In this document: positions 1 to 6,084 of the stretch, in pieces
Numbering within the stretch: the stretch's first letter is position 1
Layout of the letters: every line of letters starts with the position of its first letter
NCBI GenBank assembly: GCA_964424205.1
Contig: CAYRIF010000238.1
Location: 1-6,084, forward strand
Origin: CAYRIF01 sp964424205
GTDB taxonomy: Bacteria; Bacteroidota; Bacteroidia; Cytophagales; Cyclobacteriaceae
Length of the DNA stretch: 6,084 nucleotides
Reading direction: 5' to 3'
Program-made: the position numbers and the translations under genes
Notes under the pieces: generated by a model
Databases searched by the model: none
What the model was told of the DNA's origin: nothing
The model's input: the letters and a program-made list of their open reading frames with translations, nothing else

Positions 1-923
1 GTCACCTTTATATACGATACAGCAATATTATTGGCAGTCCCATTATCTAACGCAGCTACCTTTACATACAAATCATTATTTCCTGCAATATCAGACCATT
101 CAAGTGGAACTGTTATCTTTTTAGTTTCGTAAAAATTAAAATTGACATTACTAATTGTTCTTAAATTACTATCTGACGAACCTACCGCAACTGTTGCACT
201 ATGGGTAAAATTATTTCTACCTACCAGTAGGATTTCCAAGGTAGGCTTTGTTCCTGAATTGCTAGACTTACTTAAGTTTAATGTAAAATTTTGGGACTGA
301 CCTTTCTTCATCCTATTCCCAAACCAACCTTCTCCTTTGTCAAATTTAGTCAGCCAGGACCTTGTCTTTGGAACACCATCAGGGTATGCTCTGCCTTTCG
401 AATACTGACTCGTGTAAACTTCTAAAATCTCGTTGTTATGAACAGTTTCTGATTGTATATTACTAGTATTATCTTCCTTATAAAATGGCATGCGTTTGCC
501 ATTGGTTAAGCCAAGCGACCATGTTAAAAAATAAGCGGCTGTATCCGAATATAAGTTATAATATTTATGTGGTTGTTGATCGGGGGCTATGTACAATTCG
601 GTGTCTAGCGTTCCATCATTCCTTTCGCCATAAAATTCCATAAAGTCACCCGCATCTAAACTACTATCATTCTCACCGGCCACATAAATCGCCTGTTCGA
701 TGCCTCTATGAAAAAGCTGGATAGATTTAGGATTGACTGACCCTACCGGGAAACCCGCATTGGACAAATCATCATAACTCAACCGATAAATACCATCCTT
801 TACGATGGGAATTTTATAATACGACTGATTAAAGTTAATCCACTCGTTATTATATTGGGCATTTACACGTCCTGTAAATACAATTAGTAAAAAGACAATA
901 ATTTTTAAATACAAATTCCTCAC
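1..923 (-). CDS. PorU2-like type IX secretion sortase-related protein, N-terminal part (3' end beyond window)
   Basis: The frame is open for 307 codons from a GTG at 923-921 and leaves the window at position 1. An in-frame TAA at 938-936 and the lack of an ATG in between make GTG the only usual start. Residues 1-22 form a signal peptide: basic MRN, a hydrophobic core at about 8-17, and cleavage after VNA before Gln23. The mature start contains IPIVKDGIYRLSYDDL (38-53), then IQLFHRGIEQAIYVAG (68-83), DFMEFYGERNDGTLDTELY (93-111) and QPHKYYNLYSDTAAYFLTW (117-135). I recognise this series as the N-terminal region of PorU2-like proteins, relatives of the C25 cysteine peptidase PorU that processes type IX secretion cargo at the outer membrane. 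The remaining 170 residues look like beta-rich domain. The C25 catalytic His/Cys domain would lie outside the window, so peptidase activity is inferred from family resemblance only. Another C25-family or large surface protein is the alternative. Confidence 0.72.
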   Translation of the reverse strand, partial: MRNLYLKIIVFLLIVFTGRVNAQYNNEWINFNQSYYKIPIVKDGIYRLSYDDLSNAGFPVGSVNPKSIQLFHRGIEQAIYVAGENDSSLDAGDFMEFYGERNDGTLDTELYIAPDQQPHKYYNLYSDTAAYFLTWSLGLTNGKRMPFYKEDNTSNIQSETVHNNEILEVYTSQYSKGRAYPDGVPKTRSWLTKFDKGEGWFGNRMKKGQSQNFTLNLSKSSNSGTKPTLEILLVGRNNFTHSATVAVGSSDSNLRTISNVNFNFYETKKITVPLEWSDIAGNNDLYVKVAALDNGTANNIAVSYIKV

Positions 924-941
924 TATATCGCTTGTTTATAA

Positions 942-1088
942 CTAAACAAAATTTATGCTATTTGGCGCTAACCACCAGTGTTCAATAACATGCCCAAGCA
1001 TCCCCTGCAAAAATATTAAGAAACCAGCAGATATCGCAATTTTAATCCCATTAGAAGTATCACATGATATAAGTGACGAAAATTTCAT
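942..1088 (-). CDS. possible small membrane peptide, 48 aa, unknown function
   Basis: A minus-strand frame runs from ATG at 1088-1086 to TAG at 944-942. An in-frame TAG lies six codons before the ATG, so this is the first usual start. The product has a polar N-terminus with one Cys (MKFSSLISCDTSNG), one hydrophobic stretch at about residues 15-33 (IKIAISAGFLIFLQGMLGH) and an aromatic end (VIEHWWLAPN). That pattern fits a single-pass membrane peptide with a Trp pair at the membrane boundary. It ends 18 bases before the GTG of the PorU2-like gene on the same strand, so the two could be co-transcribed. I recognise no family. No promoter element was found upstream of its ATG, and a candidate promoter for the next gene lies inside it, which counts against it. 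A chance open frame in A+T-rich leader DNA is a real alternative. Confidence 0.33.
   Translation of the reverse strand: MKFSSLISCDTSNGIKIAISAGFLIFLQGMLGHVIEHWWLAPNSINFV
1008..1039 (-). promoter_or_regulatory. candidate Bacteroidota promoter for the PorU2-like gene
   Basis: On the minus strand, TATTTTTG (1015-1008) matches the Bacteroidota -7 element TAnnTTTG. TTG (1039-1037) lies 21 bases upstream in the place of the -33 element, within the usual spacing of roughly 17-23. Transcription would start near 1001-1004 and leave a leader of about 80 bases before the GTG at 923. The site lies inside the possible small ORF at 942-1088, so if it is the real promoter that ORF is less likely to be a gene. 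This is a motif match only. Confidence 0.4.
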
Positions 1089-1205
1089 TTTAATACACTT
1101 CCACTATAATCAATGCTGGTGGATTTTACTTAAAATAATCATTTTATAAAATTGCATATATCTAATTATAAATTTAAACTTTTTAAGAAGGCGTATTAGA
1201 AAATA

Positions 1206-1305
1206 NNNNNNNNNNNNNNNNNNNNNNNNNNNNNNNNNNNNNNNNNNNNNNNNNNNNNNNNNNNNNNNNNNNNNNNNNNNNNNNNNNNNNNNNNNNNNNN
1301 NNNNN
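1206..1305. other. assembly gap (100 Ns)
   Basis: Exactly 100 undetermined bases are present. A round 100 is the common placeholder for a scaffold join of unknown length, so the real distance between the leftward genes and the PKS may be quite different, and whole genes could be missing here. Any -33 element of the candidate promoter at 1322-1329 would fall inside the gap. Confidence 0.97.
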
Positions 1306-1321
1306 TAACTTTTTCTCCTAG

Positions 1322-1329
1322 TATGTTTG
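1322..1329 (+). promoter_or_regulatory. candidate -7 promoter element upstream of the PKS
   Basis: TATGTTTG matches the Bacteroidota -7 consensus TAnnTTTG exactly. The matching -33 TTG would be expected at about 1296-1302, inside the run of Ns, so it cannot be checked. If used, it would give a leader of about 230 bases containing the structured element at 1363-1428. It is the only exact consensus match I found between the gap and the PKS start. Confidence 0.3.
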
Positions 1330-1362
1330 AAATAATAGTGATGTAATTATTTTACCAAACAA

Positions 1363-1428
1363 GGATAAGCATGGCGTGAGGATAGGGATTTAAATGCTAT
1401 GCGCTCCGCCCTTACAGGGCTTCCTTTT
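1363..1428. repeat. palindromic, dispersed-repeat-like intergenic element
   Basis: Two stems lie side by side. GCATGGC (1369-1375) can pair with GCTATGC (1396-1402) as a 7-pair stem with one G-U, enclosing a 20-base loop that contains GGATAGGG. Six bases later GCCCT (1408-1412) pairs perfectly with AGGGC (1416-1420) around a TAC loop and is followed by TTCCTTTT. The element is visibly more G+C-rich than its surroundings. Its overall look, including the reverse-strand wording AAATCCCTATCCTCACGCC, resembles extragenic repeats I associate with Cytophagales genomes, but I cannot confirm copies elsewhere. The second stem plus T-rich tail could also serve as a weak terminator for a gene lost in the gap. 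Confidence 0.4.
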
Positions 1429-1488
1429 AGTAGCAAATAGTATAAGTCAGCTAGGTTAACAAACAACATTTCCGATATTGTATAAAAT

Positions 1489-1501
1489 CAAAATCATTTT
1501 G
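1489..1501. repeat. short A+T-rich palindrome upstream of the PKS
   Basis: CAAAAT-C-ATTTTG is a perfect inverted repeat with 6-base arms and a single central base, 61 bases before the PKS ATG. The one-base centre rules out an RNA hairpin of full length, so any role would be as a DNA-binding site. In A+T-rich DNA it may be coincidental. Confidence 0.2.
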
Positions 1502-1562
1502 CCATAAAGAAGTGATTGGGTGAAGTGTCTTGCTAAACAAAACTTATAACATAGGTATAACC

Positions 1563-4500
1563 ATGAAAAGTCAACAGGTAAACAACAAACAAAAGCAAAC
1601 AAAAAAAGAACCAATAGCTGTCATAGGTATTGGGTGTAAATTTCCTGGCGATATCAATAGCCCCAATGAATTTTGGGAGGCACTAAAAGAAGGAAGAAAT
1701 GGCGTCATAGATGTCCCTAATGATAGGTGGAAACTAGAAACATACTATGATCCCAATCCAGACAAAGCTGGGAAAATAAGAGCAAAAAAAGGCGGTTTCC
1801 TAAAGGATATGAGCCAGTTTGATGCTGAATTTTTTGGACTATTCCCCGCTGAGGCAGGAAGAATTGATCCGCAGCAAAGATTTCTACTTGAGGTCACTTA
1901 TGAAGCGCTGGAAGATGCTGGTGTAAAACTAGAAGATATTTCAGGGACAAAAACAGGCGTTTATATGGGGATTTTCATGAACGACTACTGGCATATGCAA
2001 ATTTCTAGTCTGCAGGTCAAAAAGACAAGCCCTCATGTAGCCATGGGTGTGGCCATGACTTCTATGGCCAATAGAATATCCTATAATTATAATTTGAAAG
2101 GGCCAAGTATTTCAATGGATACGGCTTGTTCATCCTCATTGGTAGGCGTTCATTTAGCCTGTCAAAGTATCTGGTCAGGTGAAAGCCAACAAGCCTTAGC
2201 CGGAGGGGCAAACTTAATCCTACGTCCCGAAACATCTATCATGATGTCTAAAGGTGGGTTTCTTTCACCAGATGGCTATTGCAAGGCATTTGATAGCCGC
2301 GCCAATGGCTACGTAAGAAGCGAAGGTGCCGGTGTGGTTTTATTAAAACCACTTGCTCAGGCACAAGCAGATGGAGACCAAATTTATGCCACCATACTAG
2401 GATCAGCCGTAAATCAAGATGGCTATACTGAAGATGGCTTTACTGTTCCAAGTGTAGATTCACAAACTGAAATGCTCCGAACTGCCTATGAAGACGCTGG
2501 TGTTGATCCAAAGAAAGTAGCCTATGTGGAAGCACACGGTACTGGCACACCAGTGGGGGATCCTATAGAAACAAATGCCTTTGGTAATATCATTGGCAAA
2601 GATAGAACAGCAAATAATAAATGCGTCATCGGTTCTGTTAAATCAAATATAGGCCATTTAGAAGCCGCCGCCGGCATTGCTGGGTTTATAAAAGCAGCTC
2701 TTGTCCTTAAAAATAAGCAAATTCCACAGAATTTACATTTCGAAAATCCAAATCCCAAAATTCCATTCGACAAGTATCGACTACGCGTTCCAATAACACT
2801 TGAAGACTTGCCAGAAAATGGGACACCAGCCTATGCTGGTGTCAATTCTTTTGGCGCAGGCGGCACCAATGCGCATGTTGTCATGCAGGCATATAGACAG
2901 CCCAAAACAACAATAAACAACAAAGAAAGTACGCGTGCTTCGGTACAATTATTTACGCTATCTGGCAAAAGCAAAAATGCATTAACAGAGACCGTTAAAA
3001 AATACATTGACTATTTAAAAACCACAGGAACATCCCTAGAAAATATTTGCTACTCTACAGCGAATAGAAGATCGGCATTCGACCATCGGTTAGCGACTTC
3101 AGTTAAATCAAAAGAAGATTTAATCTCAAATTTAAAGGCTTTTATCAACGATGAAACCCGCCCAGGAATGAGCTACAACAAAGTTGGTGATGCAAAGAAA
3201 AGAAAGGTAGGTTTTATTTTTTCTGGGCAAGGACCTCAATGGTATGCCATGGGGCAACAGCTCATCAAAAGCAATCCCTTGTTCAAAGAAACCATCTTAA
3301 AAATAGATGCACTTTTCTCAAAAATTGCCAACTGGTCGCTACTAGACGAAATGAACAAAGATGAAGCCACATCCAATGTCAGTGACACAAAAATTGCACA
3401 GCCTGCCATCATGGCCATCCAAATCGCCTTGACAACACTCTGGAAATCCTGGGGGGTAACACCAGAGGGATGTGTGGGACATTCTATAGGTGAGGTTGCC
3501 GCAGCATATGCCGCTGGCTCGTTAACACTGGAGCAGGCAGTTGAAGTAATTTATCACAGAAGCCGAGGGCAGCACCAAGCGACGGACAAAGGAAAAATGC
3601 TTGCGGTAGGATTGCCGCTGCCAAAAGTAAAGGATGCCATTAAGGGTTTTGAAGATCGCATTTCAATTGCTGCCATCAATGGCCCCAATATGGTGGCCCT
3701 CTCAGGCGATGTGGAACCACTGGAAACTGTAGCCGCTGCATTAGACAAAAAAGATATTTTCTATAAATTTCTGAGGGTGAATGTGCCTTTTCATAGCCAT
3801 CATATGGAACCGCTGAAAGCAGAATTAATTGATTCACTAAAGAAACTCATACCTGCGACGTCAAACATCCCGTTGTACTCTACAGTCACCGGAAAACAAG
3901 AAGACGGCAATCACTTAACCAGTGAATATTGGTATCAAAATGTAAGGGAGCCAGTTTACTTTACAGATGCAATACAGTCTATGATTAATGATGGATTTGA
4001 TACATTTGTTGAAATCGCACCACATCCAATATTAACCGCTGGAACAACCGAGTTGCTAGAAAATAATAAAATAAAAAACGGACTAGTTGTTCCTTCATTA
4101 CGAAGAAAAGAAGATGAAGAGATTATCTCCATGGGCTCATTGGGTATGCTTTTTACCAACGACTATCAAGTTGATTGGGAGGAGATATTTAGTAACGCTT
4201 CGCAATACGTAAAACTACCTGCCTATGCTTGGCAACACGAAAGTCACTGGTATGAAAGCAAAAAACATAAGGAAAGTAGGTTAGGCACAAAAATTCACCC
4301 ACACTTGGGTACACATACACAATCAATTACGGATGATAGTAGATTTATATGGAACCTCGAATTAGACCAATCAATTCATACTTATATAGAAGACCATAAA
4401 ATTGATGGCACGATTATTTTTCCTGGTACTGGTCATTTGGAAGTAGCCACCGCAGTGGGAAAAGCCTCCTATGGCGAAAAATTTTCTTTCCTGGAAGATG

Positions 4501-6084
4501 TACATTTTAATGCTGCATTATTCCTACCAGACGAAGGGGAAACGCCAGATATTTGTTTAGAGATCTCTTCAGATGAGGGTAGTTATCATATTGCCACCCG
4601 ACCGAAAGAAGAGGATGCTGTTTGGACAAAACACTCTAATGGAAAAATAAACCACCATGAAGACGCATTTATTTCAGTTCCACAAAATCTAAATTCTATT
4701 CAACAAAGAGTAGATAAATCTATTTCTGTTCCTGACTTCTACATTGCTATGAAAGAAGGAGGGTTACAATACGGAGAAGCCTTTCGGTGTATTCAAAAGC
4801 TATGGACTGGTGAAAATGAATTACTATCTGCTGTACAGACAAGCAGCAAAGTGCATTATGGTATTGACAAGTTTAATTTTCACCCTACACTCTTTGATGC
4901 TTGTCTCCATACCATTATGTATGCAGGTAATTGGGCAACTGAATCTAAACAAGCAGGAATATATATTCCAGTACACATTGATAGGTATAAAGTCCACGCC
5001 AACCCTGGTACAAAAGTATGGTGCTATGTAAAAGTTACTGAAGCAAGTGAAAACTATCTCATTGGAAATTACTGGATATTCAATGAAGACAAAGAATTAG
5101 TTGCCGAAATTCAACAGCTTACTTGCAAATATGTAGAAGGGTCAAGAAGAAACGATGAGTTGGACTTGTACAAGGGCATGTTTGAATATAAGTGGGAATT
5201 GCAAGAAGAAAGCGGTCTATCATCTGATAACCCTTCTGTTAAAAATAAAGAAGGTTTTGTGATTTTTTCAGATGACAAAAAACAAGCTCAAAATTTGATA
5301 GCTGAATTTGATAATAACAATATAACCCCACTAATTATTGAAAAGGGGCAACAGTTCAAAGTAATTGATAAAAATCACTACATCGCCAACCCTAATAATC
5401 AGGAAGAAATAGAAAAAGTGTTTAAAGAAATCCATAACCATAATATCACTATTCAAAAAGCCATTTATTTGTGGACATTGGATTCGGATAATCACATTTA
5501 CCTATCAGCTGATGAAATGCAAGCGCAACAAGGTGAGATGGCTACCCATCTTCTTAATGCGTTAAGAAGCATCGTCAACCTTGATAATGAGCCTGCCCTT
5601 AGCATTATCACCCAAGGTGCTGGCAACATTTCAGGAAATGATAAAGTTAATATTAATCAAGGAGCAATTTATGGTACGGGTAGGGTTTTGATGAATGAGT
5701 ATCCGTTTATTAGTACCAATATCATTGATTTAAGTTTTAAGCCATCCTCTGCAGAATGGGCGGCATTATTTAATCTAACAACAAAAAATGCTAAAGATAA
5801 AATTAGTGAATGCGCTGTACGAGACTCCAAAATATACAGTAGAGTTCTAAACGCTGTTATAGAAGAAAATGCGGAAGAAAATGCCTCTAAAATGCTCCCT
5901 TCCGTAGCATCTGCGTATCGTACTTTTATCAATGAGTACGGGATGATGGACAGTCTCGTTTTTAGAGATTTCAACCGAATAGCTCCGAAAGAAAATGAGG
6001 TGGAAATTGAAGTACGTGCCGCTGGTTTGAATTTCAAAGATGTGATGAACGTGATGGGATTACTCAATGCAGAGGCGGTATCTG
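1563..6084 (+). CDS. type I polyketide synthase, KS-AT-DH-pseudoKR-ER (3' end beyond window)
   Basis: The frame is open for 1507 codons plus one base from ATG 1563. An in-frame TGA at 1521-1523 and no earlier ATG support this start; only a weak AGGT precedes it. Residues 2-16 are Lys/Gln-rich with no evident docking domain. The ketosynthase (about 17-440) has Cys189 in DTACSSS, His325 in EAHGTGTP and His365 in SNIGHLEA, a complete condensing triad, and ends in GVNSFGAGGTNAHVV. The acyltransferase (about 545-860) has GQG at 555-557, Ser641 in GHSIGE, Arg668 and His744 in VPFHSHHM; Phe-His there favours malonyl-CoA. A linker, PAYAWQHESHW (886-896), follows. The dehydratase (about 915-1195) has His945 in HKIDGTIIFP and Asp1112 in FDACLH. 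Residues 1205-1440 look like a pseudo-ketoreductase (Trp1211, GFVIFSDD at 1231, conserved QGAIYGTGR from 1366); there is no methyltransferase motif. An enoylreductase begins near 1460 (GLNFKDVMNVMG at 1488). Ketoreductase and carrier protein should follow. It is probably an iterative, highly reducing synthase; the product is unknown. Confidence 0.95.
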   Translation, partial: MKSQQVNNKQKQTKKEPIAVIGIGCKFPGDINSPNEFWEALKEGRNGVIDVPNDRWKLETYYDPNPDKAGKIRAKKGGFLKDMSQFDAEFFGLFPAEAGRIDPQQRFLLEVTYEALEDAGVKLEDISGTKTGVYMGIFMNDYWHMQISSLQVKKTSPHVAMGVAMTSMANRISYNYNLKGPSISMDTACSSSLVGVHLACQSIWSGESQQALAGGANLILRPETSIMMSKGGFLSPDGYCKAFDSRANGYVRSEGAGVVLLKPLAQAQADGDQIYATILGSAVNQDGYTEDGFTVPSVDSQTEMLRTAYEDAGVDPKKVAYVEAHGTGTPVGDPIETNAFGNIIGKDRTANNKCVIGSVKSNIGHLEAAAGIAGFIKAALVLKNKQIPQNLHFENPNPKIPFDKYRLRVPITLEDLPENGTPAYAGVNSFGAGGTNAHVVMQAYRQPKTTINNKESTRASVQLFTLSGKSKNALTETVKKYIDYLKTTGTSLENICYSTANRRSAFDHRLATSVKSKEDLISNLKAFINDETRPGMSYNKVGDAKKRKVGFIFSGQGPQWYAMGQQLIKSNPLFKETILKIDALFSKIANWSLLDEMNKDEATSNVSDTKIAQPAIMAIQIALTTLWKSWGVTPEGCVGHSIGEVAAAYAAGSLTLEQAVEVIYHRSRGQHQATDKGKMLAVGLPLPKVKDAIKGFEDRISIAAINGPNMVALSGDVEPLETVAAALDKKDIFYKFLRVNVPFHSHHMEPLKAELIDSLKKLIPATSNIPLYSTVTGKQEDGNHLTSEYWYQNVREPVYFTDAIQSMINDGFDTFVEIAPHPILTAGTTELLENNKIKNGLVVPSLRRKEDEEIISMGSLGMLFTNDYQVDWEEIFSNASQYVKLPAYAWQHESHWYESKKHKESRLGTKIHPHLGTHTQSITDDSRFIWNLELDQSIHTYIEDHKIDGTIIFPGTGHLEVATAVGKASYGEKFSFLEDVHFNAALFLPDEGETPDICLEISSDEGSYHIATRPKEEDAVWTKHSNGKINHHEDAFISVPQNLNSIQQRVDKSISVPDFYIAMKEGGLQYGEAFRCIQKLWTGENELLSAVQTSSKVHYGIDKFNFHPTLFDACLHTIMYAGNWATESKQAGIYIPVHIDRYKVHANPGTKVWCYVKVTEASENYLIGNYWIFNEDKELVAEIQQLTCKYVEGSRRNDELDLYKGMFEYKWELQEESGLSSDNPSVKNKEGFVIFSDDKKQAQNLIAEFDNNNITPLIIEKGQQFKVIDKNHYIANPNNQEEIEKVFKEIHNHNITIQKAIYLWTLDSDNHIYLSADEMQAQQGEMATHLLNALRSIVNLDNEPALSIITQGAGNISGNDKVNINQGAIYGTGRVLMNEYPFISTNIIDLSFKPSSAEWAALFNLTTKNAKDKISECAVRDSKIYSRVLNAVIEENAEENASKMLPSVASAYRTFINEYGMMDSLVFRDFNRIAPKENEVEIEVRAAGLNFKDVMNVMGLLNAEAVS

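Larger units (their letters stand above)
1089..1562. other. intergenic stretch without a supported gene
   Basis: This 474-base stretch separates the divergent leftward and rightward genes. Bases 1089-1205 are very A+T-rich and show no gene or clear signal. Bases 1206-1305 are undetermined. Bases 1306-1562 hold a possible promoter element at 1322-1329, a structured repeat-like element at about 1363-1428, a short palindrome at 1489-1501 and a doubled TATAAC just before the PKS start. I saw no tRNA, rRNA, CRISPR array or insertion-sequence gene. Confidence 0.7.

Noticed and set aside
972..1122. Distant inverted repeat CCACCAG (972-978) and CTGGTGG (1116-1122).
   Set aside because: Only seven bases match perfectly, separated by 137 bases, and the flanks match poorly. 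No target duplication or transposase is present, so this is not good evidence for a mobile element.
955..1149. Plus-strand open frame of 64 codons.
   Set aside because: It is largely antisense to the more protein-like minus-strand frame 942-1088, has unusual composition with many Cys, His and Ile, shows no recognisable domain and lies in A+T-rich intergenic DNA.
1408..1428. Intrinsic terminator reading rightward.
   Set aside because: The stem has only five pairs with a three-base loop and the tail is an interrupted T run. No gene is visible to terminate, so it is kept only as part of the repeat-like element.
2522..2773. Minus-strand open frame of 83 codons.
   Set aside because: It lies antisense within the intact ketosynthase coding region, whose catalytic motifs are in the plus frame.
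3236..3748. Two minus-strand open frames, 3236-3418 and 3554-3748.
   Set aside because: Both are antisense to the acyltransferase domain and show no domain of their own.
3956..4159. Minus-strand open frame of 67 codons.
   Set aside because: It is antisense to the end of the acyltransferase domain and its linker, with low-complexity Ser-rich composition.
4810..5031. Plus-strand open frame of 73 codons in another frame.
   Set aside because: It overlaps the dehydratase region, which contains the conserved Asp1112 motif in the main frame. The PKS frame is continuous across it, so no frameshift is needed.
5669..6067. Minus-strand open frame of 132 codons.
   Set aside because: It is antisense to the pseudoKR and the enoylreductase start. 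The plus frame there carries recognisable motifs, while this one is rich in Ser, Leu and Ile without a domain.

Overview
The window looks like A+T-rich DNA from a member of the Bacteroidota, possibly a Cytophagales-type marine or soil bacterium. Three things point there. A leftward gene starts like the type IX secretion sortase-related protein PorU2, and that secretion system is confined to this phylum. Two sites match the phylum's TAnnTTTG promoter element. No strong Shine-Dalgarno sequence precedes the large gene. The genus cannot be fixed from the sequence.

Layout. Positions 1-923 (minus strand) hold the first 307 codons of a secreted PorU2-like protein that runs off the left edge. Just upstream, on the same strand at 942-1088, is a 48-codon open frame for a possible small membrane peptide. 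Positions 1089-1562 hold no convincing gene. They include exactly 100 Ns (1206-1305), a candidate rightward promoter element, and a compact palindromic element at about 1363-1428 that resembles a dispersed intergenic repeat. From 1563 to the right edge runs one uninterrupted frame of 1507 codons. It encodes a type I polyketide synthase with complete ketosynthase, acyltransferase and dehydratase domains, then a pseudo-ketoreductase structural region, then the start of an enoylreductase. A catalytic ketoreductase and an acyl carrier protein would be expected beyond the window.

The PKS order KS-AT-DH-(pseudoKR)-ER is that of highly reducing, usually iterative synthases (mycocerosic acid synthase, fungal reducing PKS, heterocyst glycolipid PKS and animal FAS-like types). 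It suggests assembly of a largely saturated acyl chain from malonyl-CoA. The PorU2-like gene and the PKS diverge and are separated by a sequencing gap of unknown true size, so nothing shows that they work together. Beyond this recognisable synthase, no wholly new system is evident. The most open items are the small upstream peptide, the repeat beside the gap and the identity of the polyketide product.
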